Below are positions 57,478 to 64,000 of a stretch of 64,000 bases of DNA, piece by piece. A model generated the notes under the pieces. That model saw only the letters and a program-made list of their open reading frames with translations, was not told the origin of the DNA and made no database searches. A program made the position numbers and the translations under genes. The stretch is from Dermatemys mawii (lineage: Eukaryota; Chordata; Testudines; Dermatemydidae): assembly GCA_007922305.1 (NCBI GenBank), contig ML677335.1, positions 20,829,933 through 20,893,932 on the forward strand, written 5' to 3'. Position 1 is the stretch's first letter. The number at the start of each line of letters is the position of its first letter.

Positions 57478-58971
57478 TGTAAGCAGTGTCAGGAATGAGA
57501 TATATTCTGACATCTGGTGGCGAACTATGGGAATTGCAGTGAGTCTTGGAAAATAATTCTGGGGCTGATCAATTTGCATAGACACACCCACTGCGCCTAG
57601 CCTGAGCCCACAGCAGCCCACATGGCCACTTCGGCTGATGAGGGAGCCCCAGTTTCTATGTTATTGGGGCAGGAATGATAAAGTGATGTTACTGTGATTA
57701 TGTGAATGAAGGACTATGGACATGTACTTGGCCCTTGTTATGATGGAGGGACTCGCCATCATCTAGGTAGCACTCACGGGGCAAGGGCCATGCGTTTCAG
57801 AACACTCTGAGATTGAAAAAGGTGGTGGACAAGCACCCATACCTTTTGGTAAGGGCTGTGTCTGAGGGTCTCCCAGGCCTATTGCACCCTGCCTCTCTCC
57901 AGTGTGGAATGTCAGAATTGAATTTTGTTTCTATTCGGAGCCTGGTTTCAGGCTGCTGAGCTGAAAATGGCTTTGGGCTCACTGGTGCACCTGCACTAAG
58001 GTTCCCCTACTGTATGCTGAAATCACCTAAGAGCTAAAGAAATCACTGAGCACTGTCTTAAGTAGGGGGGCCTGAAAAAAGTGCAGAGTGGCTGGTGCAG
58101 CAGAGCAGTCTGTGTGTCAGCTAGCAGGACGGCTAGCGGAGTTGTTGGTGCTGTGGAGTGGCTGGTGCGGCAGAGCTGTCTGTATGAGCCGTTGGTGCTA
58201 CGGGCAGAGTGGCCGGTGCAGCAGAGCTGTCTGTCAACTAGCAGAGGCGTCGGTGCTGCAGGCAGAGTGACCGGTGCGGCACAGCTGTCTGTGTGTCAAC
58301 TACCGGAGGCGTTGGTGCTGCGGGCAGAGTGACCGGCACGGCACGGCTGTCTGTGTGTCGGCTAGCAGAGCAGCTAGCAGATCAACGGACAGAGCGGTTC
58401 GTGGGACAGCCAGCGGAGTGGAGCAGAGCCGATTGCGGGGAGAGCTGCAGCGGAACCTCACGGAGAGGCGGCGCAGTCGGTCTCGGACCACGTAAGGTGC
58501 CCCGTGCCCTACCCTCCATTTCCACCCAGGCTGGGAGGTAAGACTCTGCCAATTGACTTTCGAGCTCTGCACTGACCCAGAACAGAGACTCTTGGGCTGC
58601 TGGACTTTGGGACTATTGAGTGACTTTTTGGGGTTGCAGAACTCAAGAGCCAAAGGGAAGGCCACGGCCTATTTGCTGGGAGGGGGGCTTCTGGTTCATG
58701 GTTTGGTTTATTAACCTTTTTTTGTGGTGTTTCCCCAATATAATGCCACGTTGTTTCTCCCTGTTATTAAAAGGCTTTGGTACACTCAGACTCAGTGCTT
58801 GCGAGAGGGGAAGTATTGTCTCTTACAGACGCCCGGAAGGGTGGTATATGGTTGTCCCAGGTCACTGGGTGGGGGCTCGAGCCGGTGTTTGTATTGTGCT
58901 ATTGGAATGGAACCCATGGATACTGAACCCGGCCCTTGTTGCTGCCAACTCTGATGGGCAGAAGGGTTACA
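57478..58971 (+). mobile_element. Large LTR (1494 bp), probably solo
   Basis: The element has TG...CA ends with a TGTAA/TTACA inverted terminus (starts TGTAAGCAGTGTCAGGAATG, ends GCAGAAGGGTTACA) and is flanked by CTTA at 57474-57477 and 58972-58975. It contains a five-unit minisatellite (58083-58388) and, near the right end, CCCCAATATAATGCC and a TTATTAAAAGGC polyadenylation-like signal. There is no gag, pol or env frame, so it is a solo LTR or a long non-coding LTR element. Frames of up to 121 codons inside are not credible genes. Confidence 0.7.
58083..58388 (+). repeat. GC-rich minisatellite inside the LTR, five units
   Basis: Units of about 48-73 bp each open with GCAGAGTGgCcGGTGCrGCA or a close variant, continue GAGCTGTCTGTgtgtca, and close GTTGGTGCTGCGG. 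Starts lie near 58083, 58156, 58204, 58262 and 58324. Unit length varies by internal deletion, mostly after GCTGTCTGT. It keeps frames open on both strands (Gly/Ala/Val/Ser-rich), which are shadows. Confidence 0.85.
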
Positions 58972-58982
58972 CTTATACCCAT

Positions 58983-59106
58983 TAGCCCAATGTTTAGAGC
59001 ACTCACCTTGAAGGTGGGAGACCTGAATTCAGAACCTTCCTATGCTTAATAGGGAGCAGGGACTTGAAATCGCATCTTAGCTGAGGGCCCTAACCACTGA
59101 GCTAAT
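58983..59106. repeat. Double-headed tRNA-like (SINE-type) repeat
   Basis: On the plus strand TAGCCCAATGTTTAGAGC (A-box-like, 58983) precedes CTCACCTTGAAGGTGGGAG and a degenerate B box near 59024. On the minus strand TAGCTCAGTGGTTAGGG (from 59104 down) precedes a B-box-like TTTCAAGTCCC (59059-59070). So two tRNA-like heads face each other. It is not a working tRNA gene: stems are unpaired and no complete cloverleaf forms. It abuts the right duplication of the LTR. Confidence 0.7.
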
Positions 59107-59681
59107 AGGTGTATAGAAGAGGAAAGGGTCCAGGGTCCACCATCTGCTCTTCTACCTGAATTTTTCTTGAAAAAGGTTCCAAAGGCAGGTCCAAAAGAGG
59201 GTTCACAGCTGTAAATCCCAAAGAGAAGGAGCCCTTTGACCCAGAGTTAGGTGATGCTCAGAGGGGCTTAGACCACACCCCTCGCCTCAGAACTTCCTAC
59301 TGTCTAGCTTTAGCAGCCTCCTGCTCAGCTCTGTGGCTTCTATAAATTGCTTTTTTTTTTTTATGGATAACCCTACCCATGTGCTGTACAGGGAGCCTGG
59401 ATGCCTAACTCCGGGTTGTAAATTCTACGCGTTGATAGGGTACCTAAAGCATAGACATTGCAACACTCAGCCTTATAACAGATTAGTGCCCCCTTGTGAA
59501 TCTTACAAGTACACAGGGACTCAGTTAACCCCTATAGTTTATCAACAGCTTATGAAGTGATCATGTAGAATCTCCATGGTCACATCAGTCTACAGAGTAG
59601 CTGAAGTAAGAACAGAAAACAAGCTTTGGGAAAATAGAACTTCTGTAACATTCTCCTTTTTTCCAGTATTAAATGACATTT
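59107..59681. other. Non-coding stretch, nothing recognised
   Basis: No gene or repeat recognised. Confidence 0.45.
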
Positions 59682-59820
59682 CTAAAGATTAGGGTGACCA
59701 GATGTCAGATTTTGTAGGGACAGTCCTGATTTTGGGGGCTTTTTCTTATATAGGTGCCTATTACCCTCCACTGCCTGTCCCGATTTTACACACTTGCTGT
59801 CTGGTCACCCTACTAAAGAT
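59682..59820. mobile_element. Short hAT-like MITE with exact 8-bp target duplication
   Basis: CTAAAGAT at 59682-59689 and 59813-59820 flanks a 123-bp element with ends TAGGGTGACCAGATGTC and TGTCTGGTCACCCTA (13-bp perfect inverted repeat TAGGGTGACCAGA). It is the intact reference for the family whose decayed copies lie at 47773 and about 54812. Non-coding. Confidence 0.93.
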
Positions 59821-62800
59821 TTACTGTTCACAGAAGTATTGCACTTGATCTTAGCAAGAAACATCTACAATGTGAAAAGACCTTGCACAATATCTTAAAT
59901 TAATTAACCCATATCAGCTTGGGTACAGATCTGAATATGGTATGGATTGTACTGGTGACAATAGTAAATGATTTTCTCCCATGAAATCATATAAAGATCA
60001 GAGATCTTAGTCTCCACTATCTCATTTACATCAGTGCAAATGGTGTATAAAATACTACCTTGTCAGAATGGCAACATTTTTCACTCTACAGTACAGACTG
60101 TGGCAGTGGAAAATTAGTCTATAGCTGCCTATGATGGGATATGCCCCCATCCCACTGACAGTATGACTAATGAGTGTCCCTGAACTCAGGCAGTGCCAAT
60201 GAGGTGCACCTGCAGAGCATGCTGTACTTGGAGAAGGGGAGCATTAAAAGATGAAGATGGCTGAGGACAAGTTTGCCCAAGAGGGGAGGCTGATAGGGAG
60301 CCTAGTAGCTGGGGAATCCCAGACCAAGGCAGTGACTAGCCATCCCTTCCCCTTTGTTTAGGGCATACACTGCAGCTCTAAGAAGAACCTGAGGAGCACT
60401 GGCAGGAACTGGAGGTAATTCAACTGAGAAAGGACCCTGGGAGTGAGCTTATCTAGACAGGGATCGGGGAGCTTGTGCAGGAATGGGGTTCTGGAAGGGA
60501 CCCAGGAACAACAGGTGAAAGGGGATTATGGCCAAACTGAGTGTGAGAGCTGGCTGACTACAGTGCCCATACCAATACTGTTAGAGCTATCACCCACCTT
60601 CCATATGGATAATCTTGGGATATTATGTACTCACCTGTAGGAGTAAATAGGACTGTGCTTATTGAGCATTTCCAAAAGATGGTGTTAGTCAGTTACTAAG
60701 GGCACTTGTGAAGTCCCATCATGTTCTATGTTGTCTTTCCTATGCTTCAAAGTGTATATGGAGTCATTGGCGGGGTTAGTGAGCAGACACAGCTTGCATC
60801 ACTTTCAGTATGCTGAGATCACCCTGCTCTATGGGCCCCATAATAAGTATGTTAAAGAAGTTTTATGCCACTCTGGACCCTGAATGAGTTGGTAATTAAC
60901 AAAAGAAGAAAGAGATAATGCTATACACAAAAGAAATAAGAAGGATAGAAATAACACTGTTGGCATTCCTGTGCTGTCTGCAGTTGTATGACTGAAGTTC
61001 TGCTCTTTAAATTAAATTCAGTCCATAGCAGAATATAATTTTGAAAATTTGTATTTGAAGTTGTTGGGTTTATTTCTAATCAATTTGAAAGCACCCCAAT
61101 AACCTGCAAAATGTGTAAGATGAGTGTTTGCTGACTTCTCAAGTGGATATTATTTATTATTATTACTTATTAATCTATTGTTTATCCATAGATTAGAGGT
61201 TCTGCATTTAAATTTTTATTAACTCTTTGTGATGCTGGCAGATCAGGTGCCAGCTCATGCAAAGGCCCCAGGCCAATTCACTTGCATATTAGTATAGATC
61301 AAAATGATTGTTAAAAGGATAAGAATGTATTTGGTGTTTAAACTTCGTGTTTAAACTTTGAGCAGCATGCATTGTGTTTACTTATCTGTATCCTATTAGA
61401 ATGTAATAGCAAACATTTAAATTGTACTCACACCTGTAACTAAATAACCTATCAAATGAGAAAAAAGGCTTATGCAATGAAAATGAAGAACTTTAACAGG
61501 AAGTGCTAATTCTTGCACATTTCAAAACAAGTGATCATTGTGTGTGGTGTTTAGTGAACAACCACTTTAAATGCATTCCTCTGTCATCAGAGAAAGAGCC
61601 CACATGGGTAGCTGAACTGCAAACTTGTTGTCTATGTGAAAAAGCTATAAATATGGACACAAAGAAAAGTTCATCTCTGGACTGTTTGGATTCTAACAGT
61701 GCAGAACAACTGAATGAGAAGATAGAGGGCCCCAGAGTTATTCTAGGTAGTCCTGAGACACTTTTGGAGAACTGCCAGATTACTCCTTTTTTGGCTACCA
61801 TTTGGAATTATGGACTATGACTCACATATACATATATTTCACCTGCTTTGATCTCTCAGGAACTCTCATTTCTTTTTCCTAATATTATCTTTGATGTGAG
61901 ATCTGGGATGCACATCTAGCTGGGTGAGTGACAGGTCTCATGGACTGGGTGCAAACAATAATATTTGTGATTATTTTTTTAATCGATGACCATTTATCAG
62001 ACAATCCTGGCAAAGGGGACTATCTGTGACTCCGCGGTAAGACTTTTACAGTGATCGAGGCACTCACATTTGTTCCTGGCTTGGTGAAATCTAATTATAG
62101 AGCATACCACCAGTTTCGTGTGTCTGCCCTAAAGTAGGCATTCATGGCAGTGAGCCCACCCCAGCCACAGTGTCACTCTTTACAAAATCAGTGAACAGGA
62201 TACTCTGTACAAACATCTGTGTTTCTAAAAACTTTCTTTAGAAATTTGATTGATGATGTATTTCATCAGAAATCTGGATCCTTTCAGTGGTCCTGCTCAT
62301 CTACATCCTAATCAGATGGTAGGAAGAATAGCGGTAATGTGTTTAGTGAATGCTCATAAAGATTCTCTTCAACTTACTTATATTAAAAAATAGAAATATT
62401 ATGACTGCTTTTCTATACCATGTGGAATATGCCAGATGCACTATTAATTTTTTTATATGCTTGATTCCCACATAAGAGACTGCTTTTGTTTCTGAAATAT
62501 CTGAGCAGTGCTCTCCAAAATTGTATTCTAACAAAAATTTACGTGAAAAGGAAACAATTTGAAATGTAGTTGTTTAAAATATTTCTTTTAAGTGTGCATT
62601 ATATGTAAATACTGTAACGATAGAGAGAAAACAAGCTCAAAATGTTAATAGAACTGTTCATAACAAGAGCATAATGAAAACTGAGTTCATGAGTTTTACA
62701 GGAAAAAATAGCCCATTCGCATATTTCCCTAAGAATGTATTTTATTTTGTTTAGGGAAAATCATCATGGGCAGCCAAGCAGAACCAGCACAGTTCCACTT

Positions 62801-63705
62801 TGTAAAGTGGCATGATTCCAGAACCTCACACAGTAGGTCTACAGTCTTGTTCTGGAAGCCTCCCCAGCACTGAAGAGATCTAATAGTGGATTTGAGAGTT
62901 GGACCAAGTTTTGTCTACAACTATGGTCTTGCTTCCCTGCAAAAGGGGGAAGTACGATCGTAGTTGAGGCAGCAACAGCAGGGTACCACAACCTATTAAA
63001 CCTGAGGAGTCTTCCTGTGCAAAGCCCAGCTCTTGCAGTTTGGTGTGAATGGTTAGTATTAGCTGAAGCGCGCTGAAAATTTTCAATCAAATTATTTTTG
63101 ATGCAAAAATGGCATGGAAATTTTTGAGATTTTTTTTTCCCTAAAGGATTTACAGGTTTTAATTATGAAACTGAAAATGTCTGATTTAAAATGTACTAAA
63201 GTAAATATAATTAATCAAAAATATTTCAGAGAAGCCACTCATCATTAAAGATGTACTAGAAAAGGGTTAGCCATTTAAATGATTGAAATAAGACAATCCA
63301 GACTACTCGTTTAAGTCCCCCTCCAAAAAAAAAAAAACAGTAAGAGATTATAAAAGAGCTTATTCTGTGCTAAATGTGCATACATTTCAGAAGTGACAAG
63401 CCTTTGGGTTAGTGTAAAACAAACAGTGCTGTTTGTTCATTTCTGTATGATATTTTAGGCAATATTCTCTGAATAATGGCTGTGTAAAAGTGACCATCTT
63501 AATCAGCTGATCTGTGGGGATTTGGCGTCATCTGCTTATGCTGGTGAAAATAAAAAAAATACTTTTCTATGTTTTACTGCTCTTACTGCAGAGCTAGCAC
63601 TACTTTAAGAAGAACAGTTGGATTCTACACTAGCTCATGCATCATCAATGGAACAGTTAATTAACTTCTGCTGCAGAGCAAAAAACTCAGCCCAGTTATA
63701 CTTAC
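59821..63705. other. Non-coding stretch
   Basis: 60120-60640 is GC-richer and may be an old retroelement remnant. The rest is AT-rich. A plus frame of 105 codons at 61503-61820 (LILAHFKTSDHCVWCLVNNH...) is one of the more protein-like in the window but has no motif I know and no paired splice sites; not called. Confidence 0.45.
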
Positions 63706-63823
63706 CAAAGCTTGTTGAAAACAGTGGATTTGCAGAGGAATAAGGAAAGGCAGAATTTTCTCTGAAGAATCTTCTGCAGGGTGTTGATGAAATACAACTG
63801 GACTTCCAAATCCCAGGCAGAGT
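63706..63823 (-). other. Candidate internal exon, 118 bp, unidentified gene
   Basis: On the minus strand TTACTTGCCAGCCTACAG precedes and GTAAGTATAAC follows a 118-bp segment that is free of stops in all three frames. Frame choices read SAWDLEVQLYFINTLQKIL..., LGFGSPVVFHQHPAEDSSEK... or TLPGIWKSSCISSTPCRRFF.... Lack of stops in every frame together with a near-consensus donor is unusual for AT-rich DNA. Being open in all frames, it could equally be a non-coding RNA exon. No family recognised. Confidence 0.25.
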
Positions 63824-64000
63824 CTGTAGGCTGGCAAGTAAAATAGTGACCTTTACCTAAAAATTGATATGGAAGTAATTGAGACAGCCAACATGAGACT
63901 CCATGTCATGTTCCCACAATTTAGGAGCAGATCTGCCTTCTATTCTGTTTTGTTCTATTCTATATAAGTCCTTATACCATGTTTATCACTATAGTGGCTG
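63824..64000. other. Non-coding window end
   Basis: Would be upstream intron if the candidate exon is real. Nothing recognised. Confidence 0.4.

Noticed and set aside
58081..58541. Several overlapping plus-strand frames rich in Ala, Ser, Arg and Val
   Set aside because: They translate the minisatellite of the LTR in different frames.
58983..59106. Functional tRNA genes
   Set aside because: A- and B-box-like motifs are present but acceptor, D and T stems do not pair and the B boxes are degenerate.
61503..61820. 105-codon plus-strand frame with fairly protein-like composition
   Set aside because: No known family, overlapping open frame on the other strand, no clear splice borders.
1..64000. 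CRISPR arrays, operons, bacterial or phage genes
   Set aside because: No regularly spaced repeats, no dense long frames and no ribosome-binding pattern; composition and repeats are those of a vertebrate genome.

Overview
The window is vertebrate nuclear DNA, most likely from a turtle. It is AT-rich and gene-poor and carries the typical load of decayed reptilian transposons: CR1 LINEs with turtle-type 3' ends, an L2-type LINE, Penelope-like tails, many short hAT/Harbinger-type MITEs, and solo LTRs starting TGTGACGGAG on one strand. The turtle call rests on remembered repeat families, so the order is fairly safe and the species is not. There is no bacterial, phage or organelle content. One 10-bp N gap lies inside a (GT)n tract.

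Layout. 1-9.6 kb: AT-rich single-copy-looking DNA with a CR1 tail (2797-3220, minus), an LTR (3910-4570, minus), a GC-rich repeat block (5570-6275) and a GC-rich imperfectly repetitive tract to about 7.7 kb. 11.0-12.5 kb: a CR1 split by a 728-bp inverted-repeat DNA element. 14.1-14.7 kb: a composite Penelope-like/LTR insertion bounded by a perfect 13-bp duplication. 18.4-19.2 and 36.7-37.4 kb: two 715-bp LTRs about 97% identical in the same orientation. 22.2-23.4 kb: a fossil L2-type LINE on the minus strand, interrupted by (GT)n and the N gap. 24.7-25.5 kb: a minus CR1 and a MITE with a 9-bp duplication. 26.5-27.3 kb: an LTR followed by a possible primer-binding site and internal region. 33.1-34.9 kb: two related LTR-like segments with TATA boxes. 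39.8-41.2 kb: the best-preserved mobile element, a 5'-truncated CR1 with an interrupted reverse transcriptase. 43.4-44.1 kb: a split inverted repeat. 46.1-48.0 and 53.5-54.9 kb: several hAT-like MITEs and an inverted duplicated segment. 57.5-59.0 kb: a 1.49-kb LTR with an internal minisatellite. 59.0-59.8 kb: a double-headed tRNA-like repeat and a 123-bp hAT-like MITE.

No intact protein-coding gene is recognisable. The only long frames with recognisable protein similarity belong to the CR1 and L2 elements. Three minus-strand segments (63706-63823, 41728-41790, 32978-33061) have splice-site-like borders and open frames and could be exons of one gene running leftwards, but I cannot name it and chance is a fair alternative. 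I see no evidence for a novel multi-gene system. The interesting content is transposon architecture.
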